NCBI GenBank assembly: GCA_002350855.1 | Contig: DEFM01000002.1 | Location: 1,516-65,515 of the forward strand | Direction of reading: 5' to 3' | Length of the DNA: 64,000 nt | DNA from: Prevotellaceae bacterium UBA2852 | Lineage (GTDB): Bacteria > Bacteroidota > Bacteroidia > Bacteroidales > Bacteroidaceae | Shown here: in pieces, positions 8,649 to 18,213 of the stretch | Numbering within the stretch: the first letter of the stretch is position 1 | Layout of the letters: each line of letters begins with the position of its first letter | Position numbers and translations under genes: made by a program | The notes under the pieces: generated by a model | Seen by the model: the letters and a program-made list of their open reading frames with translations, nothing else | The model's database searches: none | Told to the model about the DNA's origin: nothing

Positions 8649-8711
8649 TTATTCGTTTAATGTTTAACGATTTAAAGTTTAGCGATAGTACCGGATATGT
8701 TTATGTAAGAA

Positions 8712-9878
8712 TTATGTAGTTTTGGGGAGTTCGATGCGGAAGGTTGTACCCTTGCCTATTTCTGACCACTTCACGAAAATGCGGCCTTTATGGTACTCTT
8801 CCACAATTCGCTTGGCTAAGGAGAGGCCTAAGCCCCACCCTCTTTCCTTTGTGGTGAAGCCTGGCTTGAACACATCCTTGAAATTGGACTTAGCCATACC
8901 CTTGCCTGTATCGGTAAACTCAAAAGCAACGACATTGCGGTTTTCCTCCATATAAATATCAATACGTCCGTGTCCCGACATGGCGTCAACGGCATTCTTA
9001 CAGAGATTCTCAGCAACCCACTCGAACAGCGAGGAGACAAGATTGATGATAACCGGTTCCTCTGGTAGATGACACACTATATTCACCTTGTGGGAAGTGC
9101 GATGATCCATATACTCCGCCACACGCTTGATAACCTCACACACATCCTCCGGTTTTGGTTCAGGTATTGAACCGATTTTGGAGAAACGCTCTGCGATGCG
9201 TTCAAGTCGGTTTATATCCTTCGACATCTCAGGCAGAAGCTGGTCGTTAGGATAGGTTTCACGCAAAACTGTCAACCACGCCATAAGCGAAGATATTGGC
9301 GTTCCCAACTGATGGGCTGTTTCTTTAGAAAGTCCCACCCACACCTTGTTCTGTTCCGAACGCATGGATGCAAAGAGTGCAAAGATGGCGACTGTGACGA
9401 AGATGATTACTACAAGAAGCTGAATATATGGGAAAGTAGCAAGACGTTTCACCATAACAGATTCATCATAGCAAATCTCAATATACTCGTTTGAGTTGTA
9501 GGAATTGTCAGGGTAGATTCTTATGGATTGACCAGACTTAATCATCGTCTTAGCCAAATTGCTGATAATGCCCACAGAATCTTCGTCAGAAGAGAATTTC
9601 ATGTCCAGATTGCGATATGTCTGAACATTACCTTCGTTATCGACAACAATAACTGGAATGGTGTTGTTACCGTTTATGACTTTGAGAACGAGGTTGAGGT
9701 CGGTATTCTCGTCTGCAGCATTAAGCGAACGCATTGCCTCTGCCCATACTTCCATGCGGTTGCGCTCCTCTTTCTGCAAGTCGCGGATAAGCACACTTGA
9801 AGTCAAAAGAGAGCCAATTGCAATGATTATCGCAAAGACAATCAGAAAAATCTTGATATTTCTAATTCGCTTAAACAA
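8712..9878 (-). CDS. Sensor histidine kinase without adjacent response regulator
   Basis: A 388-residue inner-membrane kinase. Membrane helices at about 10-30 and 150-171 enclose a periplasmic sensor of about 120 residues. The dimerisation helix holds the phosphorylation site H189 in SKETAHQLGTPISSLMAW. The ATPase part has the N box (AENLCKNAVDAM), G1 (FTDTGKGMA) and G2 (ERGWGLGLSLAKRIV). The start is uncertain: the reading frame opens with TTG at 9878 and there is no upstream in-frame ATG before a stop; the first internal ATG (residue 42) would remove the first membrane helix. No response regulator gene is near, so its partner must be elsewhere. Confidence 0.88.
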   Translation of the reverse strand: MFKRIRNIKIFLIVFAIIIAIGSLLTSSVLIRDLQKEERNRMEVWAEAMRSLNAADENTDLNLVLKVINGNNTIPVIVVDNEGNVQTYRNLDMKFSSDEDSVGIISNLAKTMIKSGQSIRIYPDNSYNSNEYIEICYDESVMVKRLATFPYIQLLVVIIFVTVAIFALFASMRSEQNKVWVGLSKETAHQLGTPISSLMAWLTVLRETYPNDQLLPEMSKDINRLERIAERFSKIGSIPEPKPEDVCEVIKRVAEYMDHRTSHKVNIVCHLPEEPVIINLVSSLFEWVAENLCKNAVDAMSGHGRIDIYMEENRNVVAFEFTDTGKGMAKSNFKDVFKPGFTTKERGWGLGLSLAKRIVEEYHKGRIFVKWSEIGKGTTFRIELPKTT

Positions 9879-9920
9879 AGGGAGAATGTTTAACGGTTAA
9901 ATATAGTACTTAAATAAAAT

Positions 9921-9957
9921 GAAGAATGAAGAACGCAACAAATCACATTCTTCATTC
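9921..9957. repeat. Inverted heptamer repeat between histidine kinase and TPR genes
   Basis: GAATGAAGAACG (9924-9935) pairs with CATTCTTCATTC (9946-9957), 11 of 12 positions. The arms are built from a 7-base unit (GAAGAAT). The same unit occurs at 37815-37897 and 49386-49405. In the transcript it could act as a weak terminator for the gene at 9976-11256. Confidence 0.55.
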
Positions 9958-9975
9958 TCCACCCATTACACAATA

Positions 9976-11256
9976 TTATTTATTATTGCTGTACTTCTTG
10001 AACTGATTAGCCTTAGTAACGTTGTTTGTATTGTTGTAGCAAACATAGAGCTGGTAGCCCCAGATATCTGAACGGTCAGGATACTTAGTGCGGCACTCTT
10101 CATAGAGCTTGATAGCCTCACCATACCATTTCTTAGAAACAGCAGCATTGGTAGCATTCTGAGTTGCAAGCATAGCACAACAGTTTGCTGCACCGCTGAG
10201 GTTATCGATATTCTCATTGATTTCGTTAGCCTTCAAGAAAGCATTGTAAGCTTCCTCACGCTTTCCCTGATTGTAGAGAGCTGCAGCCTTGAAGTAATAT
10301 GGCCACTTGTTTGACTCAATCTTTTCGCCCTTCTCATTTTCAGATGGAGCAACACCTGTTTCGATCCGTTCGATAGCATTGTTACAGAGTTCAATACACT
10401 TGTCATAGTGAGCATCCTGGAACTCCATCTGGATAAGGTTAACACCAAAAACTATTACTGATGGGAATTTCTCGAAACCGTATTCCAACATCTTACGCTC
10501 GTTGACAACATCCTTCTTTTCCTTGTAGAATGTAATCAAATCCTGACAAGCGATAGGACCTTGATCTGTAGTAAGAGATTTCTCAAGATACTTCACATAA
10601 GTAGCTTCGTCACCACCTGTCTGCTTCAGAGCAACTGCATAGATATAGTAGCCGAGAGGCATATTGGGGTCAGTTTCTTTGAGGTTAAGACCTTCGAAGA
10701 GAGGATTATCAGCTGACTCATAATAAAGGTCAAGATACTTCTTTGCAGCAGCAGGATCAGTATAAACCACATTGCTGGCAGCGATAAGAAGGTTTCCGCG
10801 TGCACCCTTTGCAGCGAGCTGTGAAGTAGTGATTTCCTTAGCCATTTCCTCTTCCTTGTATGGAAGCTTACCCTTAGCATCAGGAGTCTTCATCATCTTA
10901 ACGTATGTTTCGTAGTAACTAACCACGTCATACTGGTTTTGGAAAAACGCATTAGGATCTGGGAAAGTGTTGTTGTTTGCCTGATACTGCTTAAGCAACT
11001 GGTTCATTTCCCATACTTTAAGACGGCAGGCATACTTCCATGTATCAGCCATATCCTTCGATTCAGGATTGGTCAGCGCAGGTTCGATAAGTTCACGTAA
11101 TTCAGCAACTTTATCTGCCTCGAGATTTGAGAAATCGTAAGCAATTGGAGTTGAAGAATACTCTACCTTATTCTTTACTTTCTTTACATTTGCTTTCTGA
11201 GCAAAAGCTGATGCAGACACCATCATGACTGCACAAATAATTAACAAGCGTTTCAT
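9976..11256 (-). CDS. Exported TPR-repeat protein, function unknown
   Basis: A 426-residue protein with a signal peptide (MKRLLIICAVMMVSASAFAQ, cleavage after AFA). The mature part is alpha-helical and contains TPR-like repeats, clearest in the last 170 residues (YFKAAALYNQGKREEAYNAF, WYGEAIKLYEECRTKYPDR). TPR arrays are protein-binding scaffolds; nothing here shows the partner. It lies 26 bases after gyrA, so it is probably read from the gyrA promoter. Periplasmic location is inferred from the signal peptide. Confidence 0.85.
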   Translation of the reverse strand: MKRLLIICAVMMVSASAFAQKANVKKVKNKVEYSSTPIAYDFSNLEADKVAELRELIEPALTNPESKDMADTWKYACRLKVWEMNQLLKQYQANNNTFPDPNAFFQNQYDVVSYYETYVKMMKTPDAKGKLPYKEEEMAKEITTSQLAAKGARGNLLIAASNVVYTDPAAAKKYLDLYYESADNPLFEGLNLKETDPNMPLGYYIYAVALKQTGGDEATYVKYLEKSLTTDQGPIACQDLITFYKEKKDVVNERKMLEYGFEKFPSVIVFGVNLIQMEFQDAHYDKCIELCNNAIERIETGVAPSENEKGEKIESNKWPYYFKAAALYNQGKREEAYNAFLKANEINENIDNLSGAANCCAMLATQNATNAAVSKKWYGEAIKLYEECRTKYPDRSDIWGYQLYVCYNNTNNVTKANQFKKYSNNK

Positions 11257-11282
11257 AAATACAAGTTTATTAGGTTATTTAG

Positions 11283-13940
11283 TTATTGTTCTTGATTATC
11301 TTCTTCTGTTGCTTCAACCGCTTCCTCTAGCTCTTCATCCACATGTTCTACGATGCAGACGCTGCTGATAGTGTCGTTGCGACGCTTAAGATTGATAAGA
11401 CTCACACCCTGGGTGTTGCGTCCCTGAACTCGAACCTCGCTAAGAGCAAGACGAATTGCCACACCGCTCATGTTGATAATCATGAGGTCGTCAGCATCAG
11501 TAACACTCTTGATGGCAACAAGCTTACCAGTCTTGTCGGTTACGTTGAGTGTCTTGACACCCTTACCGCCACGTTTGGTTATTCTGTATTCAGCAAGATT
11601 TGAGCGCTTGCCAAATCCGTTCTCACTAACAACCAGGACATCCTCAGCGAAGTCAGAATCTGCAACATCTTCACCCTGAGCATCAGCAGTTTCAACATCT
11701 GTTGCTGAATCTTCAGTTTCAGTAACTTCTTCTGCTGCATCTTCATTCTGAGCATCGAGCAATGCCCACTGTTCATCAGTAAGAGTTTCGTTGCACTGCA
11801 TTACCAACATACCTACAGCCTCATCTTCATCATTGTCGAGACGAATGCCGCGTACACCAGTAGCTGTTCTACCCATAACACGAACATCGTTTTCGTTGAA
11901 GCGGATAGCACGTCCGTTACGATTAGCGATGATGATATCGTCGTTACCGCTGGTGAGCTTAACTTCAATCACTTCATCTCCCTCGATGAGGTTGATGGCG
12001 ATAAGTCCGTTTGAACGTGGGTGAGAATAAGACTCGAAGCGTGACTTCTTAACCTTACCAGTCTTAGTACAGAACATAAGGTTGTGCTTACGTACGAAGT
12101 CAGCATCGTTGATATTTTCAATACAGATGAATGCTGTAGCACGGTCATCGCTGTCAATATTGAGAAGGTTCTGAACTGCACGACCCTTGAATGTCTTGTT
12201 TCCCTCTGGAATATCGTAAACCTTCATCCAGAAGCAACGTCCCTTGCGGGTGAAGAACATCATGGTGTTGTGTGTAGTTGCAGGATAGATGTGCTCGATG
12301 AAGTCTGCATCACGTGCGCTACCACCTTTTGAACCAACACCGCCACGTCCCTGTGTACGGAACTCGCTCAGAGGAGTACGCTTGATGTATCCAAGGTGGC
12401 TGACTGTGATAACTACAGGTTCGTTTGGATAGAAGTCTTCAGGGTTGAAGCTTTCGCTTGCTGAGTAGTCAATTGTAGTCTTACGCTCGTCGCCAAACTT
12501 AGCCTTAACCTCAAGCAGCTCATCCTTCATGACCTTCTTGCAGAGTTCAGGATCATTCAGAATCTGGTCAAGGTACTGAATCAGTTTCTCAAGTTCCGCA
12601 TACTCGGCACGAAGCTTATCCTGCTCAAGACCTGTGAGCTGACGAAGACGCATTTCTACAATTGCACGAGCCTGGATGTCATCGAGTTCGAAGCGCAGCT
12701 TCAAGTTATCGATTGCCTCCTGTGGAGATTTGGCAGCACGGATGATACGTACAACTTCGTCGATATTGTCGGAAGCGATGATAAGTCCTTCGAGGATGTG
12801 TGCACGTTCCTCTGCCTTGCGCTTGTCATACATGGTACGACGGATTGTCACATCGTGTCTGTGGTCAACGAAGTACTTGATGCACTCACGCAGAGAGAGA
12901 AGTTTTGGACGTCCGCTGTTGCGTTCGTTAGCACCGACAAGAGCAATACAGTTAACGCTGAAGCTTGACTGCAGCTCAGTCATCTTATAGAGTTTATTCA
13001 GGATGACATTTGCGTTGGCGTCACGCTTCACGTCAATCACGATACGCATACCTTCACGGTCACTCTCATCATTCACGTTGGAAATACCGTCAATACGCTT
13101 TTCGTTTACAAGGTCGGCAATCTTCTTGATAAGTTCAGCCTTGTTTACGTTATAAGGAATCTCATGGACAATGATTTTGTCATGCAGATCATCAGTTTCA
13201 ATATCAGTCTTTGAACGGATTACGATACGTCCACGACCAGTCTCGTAAGCTTCCTTAACTCCGTCAAGACCACAGATAATACCGCCGGTTGGGAAATCAG
13301 GAGCCTTAATGTACTGCATCAGGCCTTCTGTATCAATCTCAGGATTGTCAATCATAGCCACACATCCGTCAATCACCTCACCGAGGTTGTGAGTCGGGAT
13401 GTTGGTTGCCATACCTACAGCGATACCAGTAGCACCATTGACGAGGAGGTTAGGAATACGAGTTGAGAGCACCTTCGGTTCTTGTGTTGAACCGTCGAAG
13501 TTGTCAACGAAATCCACAGTATCCTTGTACAGGTCATCCATCATGGCCTGACCGATGCGTGAAAGGCGTGCCTCTGTATAACGGTAAGCAGCAGGACCGT
13601 CGCCGTCAATTGAGCCGAAGTTACCCTGGCCGTCAACCAGTGTGTAGCGCATCGCCCAATCTTGAGCCAGACGCACAAGAGCACCGTAAACTGAAGAGTC
13701 ACCGTGTGGGTGGTACTTACCGAGCACGTCACCCACAGTCTTTGCACACTTTCTGTAAGGTTTGTCGTAGGTGTTGCCCTGCTCCATCATATCGAAAAGA
13801 ATACGACGGTGAACGGGCTTGAATCCGTCCCTAACATCAGGAAGAGCACGCGCAACAATAACAGACATCGAATAGTCGATATACGACTTGCGCATGCTTT
13901 CGTTGATGTCTATTTTGATAATTCTGTCTTGATCTAACAT
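11283..13940 (-). CDS. gyrA: DNA gyrase subunit A
   Basis: An 885-residue protein that breaks and rejoins DNA to introduce negative supercoils together with GyrB. The catalytic tyrosine is Y121 in AAYRYTEARLSRIG. The quinolone-determining stretch reads YHPHGDSSVYGALVR, with S82 matching E. coli Ser83 and G86 at the place of E. coli Asp87. The C-terminal beta-pinwheel has the GyrA box as QGRGGVGSKG near residue 530. An acidic insert (about 725-760, rich in Glu, Asp, Ala) and an acidic tail (EEAVEATEEDNQEQ) are additions. A near-consensus -7 box (TAACTTTA, 13994-14001) lies upstream. The TPR gene follows in the same operon. Confidence 0.97.
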   Translation of the reverse strand: MLDQDRIIKIDINESMRKSYIDYSMSVIVARALPDVRDGFKPVHRRILFDMMEQGNTYDKPYRKCAKTVGDVLGKYHPHGDSSVYGALVRLAQDWAMRYTLVDGQGNFGSIDGDGPAAYRYTEARLSRIGQAMMDDLYKDTVDFVDNFDGSTQEPKVLSTRIPNLLVNGATGIAVGMATNIPTHNLGEVIDGCVAMIDNPEIDTEGLMQYIKAPDFPTGGIICGLDGVKEAYETGRGRIVIRSKTDIETDDLHDKIIVHEIPYNVNKAELIKKIADLVNEKRIDGISNVNDESDREGMRIVIDVKRDANANVILNKLYKMTELQSSFSVNCIALVGANERNSGRPKLLSLRECIKYFVDHRHDVTIRRTMYDKRKAEERAHILEGLIIASDNIDEVVRIIRAAKSPQEAIDNLKLRFELDDIQARAIVEMRLRQLTGLEQDKLRAEYAELEKLIQYLDQILNDPELCKKVMKDELLEVKAKFGDERKTTIDYSASESFNPEDFYPNEPVVITVSHLGYIKRTPLSEFRTQGRGGVGSKGGSARDADFIEHIYPATTHNTMMFFTRKGRCFWMKVYDIPEGNKTFKGRAVQNLLNIDSDDRATAFICIENINDADFVRKHNLMFCTKTGKVKKSRFESYSHPRSNGLIAINLIEGDEVIEVKLTSGNDDIIIANRNGRAIRFNENDVRVMGRTATGVRGIRLDNDEDEAVGMLVMQCNETLTDEQWALLDAQNEDAAEEVTETEDSATDVETADAQGEDVADSDFAEDVLVVSENGFGKRSNLAEYRITKRGGKGVKTLNVTDKTGKLVAIKSVTDADDLMIINMSGVAIRLALSEVRVQGRNTQGVSLINLKRRNDTISSVCIVEHVDEELEEAVEATEEDNQEQ

Positions 13941-14081
13941 ATCTGAATTTTATATTTTTATTCCTTAAGTTAACTTACACCCCAAAAACTTTGTAAAGTT
14001 AGCAAGAAAGCACGAAATCAACAAATTTTCAACTAAAAATCACTCTTAAAAAAAATTAAACACAACGCTACTATAAGAAAC

Positions 14082-14110
14082 AAAAAAACTCTCCCTTTGC
14101 AATGGGAGAG
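14082..14110 (-). terminator. Intrinsic terminator of the TonB-dependent receptor gene
   Basis: A 7-bp stem CTCTCCC (14089-14095) with GGGAGAG (14104-14110) and 8-base loop; on the minus strand it is followed by seven T residues. It lies about 30 bases past the receptor stop, between it and gyrA. Confidence 0.85.
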
Positions 14111-14138
14111 CTATTCTATGAGGAATTTAGTTGGAAGT

Positions 14139-16538
14139 TTAGAGATTAATCGTCAGATCAACTCCGAACTGTATAGGACGGCAAGGCTGTGCAAATCCTT
14201 GCTGCATTGACACAAAATAGAATGGAACATAACTGCAATCCGTAAGGTTTTTACCCCAAAAGTTAAGGGTAAACTGCTTGTATGTAGCTCCTACATGAGC
14301 ACCAAGAAGCAGGTAGAACGGTTCGGAAGCTGAGTTGTCCTCTGTCCAGTATGTACGTCCAGCACCTTTGATGTTTGCACCCATGTTGAGCACAACGTTC
14401 TTTACAGGCACTTCCAGTTCAGCTGCTGCGGAGAGAGTGTATCGAGGTGCGAAAGGCACATAATTGCCGCTATAGTCTTCCTCGCCTACATAGTCATCAA
14501 ACTTCGCATGGGTAAATCCGTAAGCGGCATTGAGCAAGAGAGTATTCTTGCCAAGAGGCATCCATGCGTTTGCGCTGAGGTCGAATCCGTAGCTGGTACT
14601 CTTTCCGGCATTGACCATCTGTCGTCCGAAACCATTGGCGGCAAAACGAGTCACCTGCTGGTCATAGGTATGGATGTAGTAAACTGAAGCATTGACTGTG
14701 AGATGGTTATCAAGGAGATTAAGACGAGTTCCGAGTTCATAGTTCCAGCTTGTTTCCGGCTTATATACTGTTGTGCTGTCGGCAGAAGGATTGGTTCCGG
14801 CAGACATACCCGTTCTTGACATCATAGGACCTAAGGTAGGGTCAGCGAGCATTGTTGCGGTCATATCGTTGCGAAGACTTGCCTGAATGAGTTCGCTGAA
14901 CATCTGGATATTATACCCCCCTGAGCGGAATCCCTTGGACACACTTCCGTAGATAATGTTTGAATTGGGAAGTCGCCATGTAAGAGCCACCTTAGGCAGA
15001 GCCTGAGTATAGTCATTATTGATGGTACCAATATAAGACGTAGTGGTTGTAAACTGCTGGTTTATCATCGGCATAGGCATTCCGGTTCTCTCCACCTTGA
15101 AGGTATAGTTCAGAGAAGTTGAAGAAAGGTAGTCAATGTAGTTATGCTCATAATCAATACGCAAGCCGGCAGTAAGGTCGAGATTCGGCAGAAGGTCACG
15201 AAGTGTTGCCTGTCCGAAAGCAGCCAAGTTAGTGCTTGGAGTATTAAAGAGTCCTGAAACGAGCATATTATCGTCATCGATGGTGAGTCCTATGTTCATT
15301 CCCATTGGATTCATCGCTGCGTTGGCTTTTGCAAAACCCGAATTGATGCCGTTCTGAATATATTGTTCAATTCCGGCTTCCTGGAACAGCACAGGAGCGT
15401 TGGTCTTAAGCCACTGGCGTGCTGTATAAACTCCACCAACCCACTGCAGGCGTTTATTTTCATTGCTCTTGAACACAAGTTCGTTGGAGAGATATCTGCT
15501 GCGCTGGTTCTGAGCGAGCGTAAAGACACGCGAAGGAGAGAAGTCCTGATCCATGTACATGTGGTCACGAAGAAGTTGGAAACCAACTACATCGGTCACG
15601 GTGAAATGCTTAGCTACATAATTCAACTTGAGTGATGTATTCCAAAGTGTGCGACGATACTCACCCAACTCTCCTTCCCTACTCTCTCCGATATGGTCAA
15701 GTGAAGGAGTATCCCTGAAATCATCAACTTTATAGTAGTCGTAACCGTTTTCCACGCTACGTTCGAGACTTGTCTGGAAATCGAGGGTGAAGGCTTTGTT
15801 GCCTTCTGGATTGTACACTATTCTCAGTTTTCCACCTCCGCTGTTGCCACCATTACTGCGACGGTCAAGATAAGTATTCTTGTTGAAGCCATCGTTGCCT
15901 TCATAGAATCCGGAAAGTGACATAGCCACATCGGAGGCAAGTGCGTGAGCTGTACGGAAATTCACATATCTTCCTGCATCCTTAGTGCTTGCTCCGAGTC
16001 GTATTCTTGTCTGGCTTCCTGTCTCAAGAACAGTAATAGGATTGAATGTATAGAGACGGATAAGTCCTCCCATGGCGTTGCGTCCGAAGAGCGTTGACTG
16101 AGGACCTCTAAGCACATCGATACGCTCCACATCGGAGAAATCTGTATCGAAAGCTGATTTTTCCTTTACAGCCACATCGTCCACGTACATTCCAACAGCA
16201 GGAGTGTTAAGACGGGAACCTACACCACGAATATAGATTGCGCTCGTAAGACGAGAACCGTAATCTGGCATAAAGAGGTTTGGAACAAAGGCTGCGGCAT
16301 CTTTCAGCGAATGAACGCCGAGGTTATTGAGCTGAGCTGTATTGATAGTAGTGTAGCTGAACGGCTGGGACATCAGCGATCCAGTGATTTTAGGATCTGA
16401 AGTCACAACTACCTCGTCAAGCTGGCGAAGGATTGCCGAATCAGGTTCAAATGTGTGTTTTTCCGTTGCTGCAAAGTTTGTTGTCGGGATAAGAGCCGCA
16501 GCAAACAGCAACTTATTACATAAACTAATACTTAACAT
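14139..16538 (-). CDS. TonB-dependent outer-membrane receptor
   Basis: A 799-residue outer-membrane transporter energised by TonB. After a signal peptide (about 1-24), the TonB box region and plug domain run to about residue 165 (LDEVVVTS, IYIRGVGSRLNTPAVGMYVDD, VERIDVLRGPQSTLFGRNAMGG), followed by a 22-strand-type barrel rich in aromatic residues and ending FGVDLTINL. It lacks the N-terminal carboxypeptidase-like domain of SusC proteins and has no SusD neighbour, so a siderophore, haem, vitamin or metal ligand is more likely than a glycan; the ligand is not shown by sequence. It is alone, with its own promoter (16573-16580) and terminator. Confidence 0.93.
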   Translation of the reverse strand: MLSISLCNKLLFAAALIPTTNFAATEKHTFEPDSAILRQLDEVVVTSDPKITGSLMSQPFSYTTINTAQLNNLGVHSLKDAAAFVPNLFMPDYGSRLTSAIYIRGVGSRLNTPAVGMYVDDVAVKEKSAFDTDFSDVERIDVLRGPQSTLFGRNAMGGLIRLYTFNPITVLETGSQTRIRLGASTKDAGRYVNFRTAHALASDVAMSLSGFYEGNDGFNKNTYLDRRSNGGNSGGGKLRIVYNPEGNKAFTLDFQTSLERSVENGYDYYKVDDFRDTPSLDHIGESREGELGEYRRTLWNTSLKLNYVAKHFTVTDVVGFQLLRDHMYMDQDFSPSRVFTLAQNQRSRYLSNELVFKSNENKRLQWVGGVYTARQWLKTNAPVLFQEAGIEQYIQNGINSGFAKANAAMNPMGMNIGLTIDDDNMLVSGLFNTPSTNLAAFGQATLRDLLPNLDLTAGLRIDYEHNYIDYLSSTSLNYTFKVERTGMPMPMINQQFTTTTSYIGTINNDYTQALPKVALTWRLPNSNIIYGSVSKGFRSGGYNIQMFSELIQASLRNDMTATMLADPTLGPMMSRTGMSAGTNPSADSTTVYKPETSWNYELGTRLNLLDNHLTVNASVYYIHTYDQQVTRFAANGFGRQMVNAGKSTSYGFDLSANAWMPLGKNTLLLNAAYGFTHAKFDDYVGEEDYSGNYVPFAPRYTLSAAAELEVPVKNVVLNMGANIKGAGRTYWTEDNSASEPFYLLLGAHVGATYKQFTLNFWGKNLTDCSYVPFYFVSMQQGFAQPCRPIQFGVDLTINL

Positions 16539-16572
16539 AAATAGAATTTGGATAATAATTGTATTTTGCGTG

Positions 16573-16580
16573 CAAAGTTA
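16573..16580 (-). promoter_or_regulatory. Probable -7 box of the TonB-dependent receptor gene
   Basis: TAACTTTG on the minus strand matches TAnnTTTG, 35 bases before the start codon. No Fur-like 19-bp palindrome was recognised near it. Confidence 0.5.
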
Positions 16581-16623
16581 CGCACTTTTGCAAAACCATA
16601 CAATCCTCATTTATTATGAAAGT

Positions 16624-17499
16624 TCAAAGTTTCATGTTTCTGATGGCATCGGCACATTGTTCCATGAGCCATTTGGGTGTAGATGTGGCTCCGCAGATTC
16701 CGACTGAGGAAGATTCATTGAACCATTCCGGCTGAATTTCCTTCGGCTGCTCCACCATGTGGGTTTGCGGATTCTGCTGCAGACATTCATTATAGAGAAT
16801 GCGCCCGTTGCTGCTCTTCTTTCCGCAGACAAATACTATAACGTCATGATTGCTGGCAAAAGTACGGATATCGGAAATACGGTTTGCCACCTGACGGCAG
16901 ATAGTATCAAAAAAGCGGAACTGCGATTCTGTACCGCGAGCCTTCATCTCGTTCATGATGAAGTCAACTATCTCCCTGAAACCGGCAAGCGACATAGTTG
17001 TCTGACTATACAGGCTTATGCCTCTGGAGAAATCCAAACGTGAGGCATCGTTAAGATTCTCCACGACTATGGCTGTGCCGTTTGTCTGTCCGACAAGACC
17101 AATGACTTCTGCATGACCGTTCTTGCCGTAGATTACTATCTGGCGCTGTTCACCCTGATTCTCATCGTACTCGGCTTTGATGCGGCGTTGAAGGTGAAGC
17201 ACTACCGGACAGGTAGCGTCAATGAGTTGGATGTTGTACTTCTCTGCCTGCTCGTAAGTCTGTGGAGGTTCACCATGAGCACGCAGCATCACTTTGCAGG
17301 AAGAAAGCCCTGGAAGGTCTTCATGTTCCACCGTGTGAAGTCCCATCTGACGCAGACGTTCAACTTCACGACCATTATGAACAATATCGCCGAGGCAATA
17401 CAATTCTCCGTGTGCAGAGAGTTGTTCCTCGGCTTTCTTTATGGCGGTAGTGACTCCGAAGCAGAATCCTGAGCCATTATCTATTTCAACCTTCAACAC
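16624..17499 (-). CDS. ispH: 4-hydroxy-3-methylbut-2-enyl diphosphate reductase
   Basis: A 291-residue iron-sulfur enzyme, the last step of the MEP isoprenoid pathway (HMBPP to IPP and DMAPP). The three cluster cysteines are visible in SGFCFGV (Cys13), IDATCPVV and VGICGATSTP. Substrate histidines appear in DIVHNGREVERL and LRAHGEPP. Length is normal for the single-domain form. It is the last gene of the secA-cmk-ispH run, 15 bases behind cmk. Confidence 0.96.
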   Translation of the reverse strand: MLKVEIDNGSGFCFGVTTAIKKAEEQLSAHGELYCLGDIVHNGREVERLRQMGLHTVEHEDLPGLSSCKVMLRAHGEPPQTYEQAEKYNIQLIDATCPVVLHLQRRIKAEYDENQGEQRQIVIYGKNGHAEVIGLVGQTNGTAIVVENLNDASRLDFSRGISLYSQTTMSLAGFREIVDFIMNEMKARGTESQFRFFDTICRQVANRISDIRTFASNHDVIVFVCGKKSSNGRILYNECLQQNPQTHMVEQPKEIQPEWFNESSSVGICGATSTPKWLMEQCADAIRNMKL

Positions 17500-17514
17500 C
17501 TTGCAGAATGGTTA

Positions 17515-18213
17515 TCAAGCTTCAACAGCTTGCGTGAATTTATCCATTATCCACTTGTTCTGCTCCTCATGAGTGAGGTTGCTGTTGTCGAGAATCTGCG
17601 CATCGTCGGCAGGTACCAATGGTGACACTTCACGATGAGTATCAAGATAGTCACGCTTCTGCACGTTATCGAGCACTTCGTCGTAAGTTGTGGTTGTATC
17701 GCCTTTCTGACGGAGTTCGTCGAAACGGCGCTGTGCTCTTACCTCAGCGCTTGCAGTCACGAATATCTTCAGTTCTGCCTGTGGGAAAACTACCGTACCG
17801 ATGTCGCGTCCGTCCATCACGATTCCACCTTCCTTACCCATCTGCTGCTGCATTTGAACGAGGAAAGAACGTACGAAAGGAATGGCGGCAACAGTACTTA
17901 CATAAGAAGCGACATGAGTGCTGCGGATTTCTTTTTCCACAACCTCTCCGTTGAGACAGACGAGTGGTTTCTGTGTTTCAGCATCGAGGGTGAACGAGAT
18001 TGACACTCTTCCCAGCTTGATATGCTGGAAGAGTGCAAACTCATAAATTCTCTCAGGAGTAACAAGATTGTTACGAAGCGCATAGAGTGTGACTGCACGA
18101 TACATAGCACCTGTGTCCACATAGATATAGCCGACAGTCTGTGCCAGGGTTCTCGCCATGGTACTCTTTCCGCAGGATGAGAAACCATCAATTGCTACAA
18201 TAATCTTTTTCAT
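17515..18213 (-). CDS. cmk: Cytidylate kinase
   Basis: A 232-residue cytoplasmic kinase that phosphorylates CMP and dCMP with ATP. The P-loop is [15 protein letters not shown] at about residues 10-24, and the family motifs [16 protein letters not shown] and [22 protein letters not shown] follow. A longer frame opens upstream at 18264, but the ATG at 18213 starts right before the beta strand of the P-loop ([10 protein letters not shown]) and overlaps the secA stop as ATGA, a typical coupled start, so I use it. The pair secA-cmk is therefore probably translationally coupled. Confidence 0.96.
   Translation of the reverse strand: MKKIIVAIDGFSSCGKSTMARTLAQTVGYIYVDTGAMYRAVTLYALRNNLVTPERIYEFALFQHIKLGRVSISFTLDAETQKPLVCLNGEVVEKEIRSTHVASYVSTVAAIPFVRSFLVQMQQQMGKEGGIVMDGRDIGTVVFPQAELKIFVTASAEVRAQRRFDELRQKGDTTTTYDEVLDNVQKRDYLDTHREVSPLVPADDAQILDNSNLTHEEQNKWIMDKFTQAVEA

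Noticed and set aside
14139..16538. SusC-type glycan transporter
   Set aside because: The N-terminal carboxypeptidase-like domain and a neighbouring SusD gene are missing, so a general TonB-dependent receptor is the safer call.
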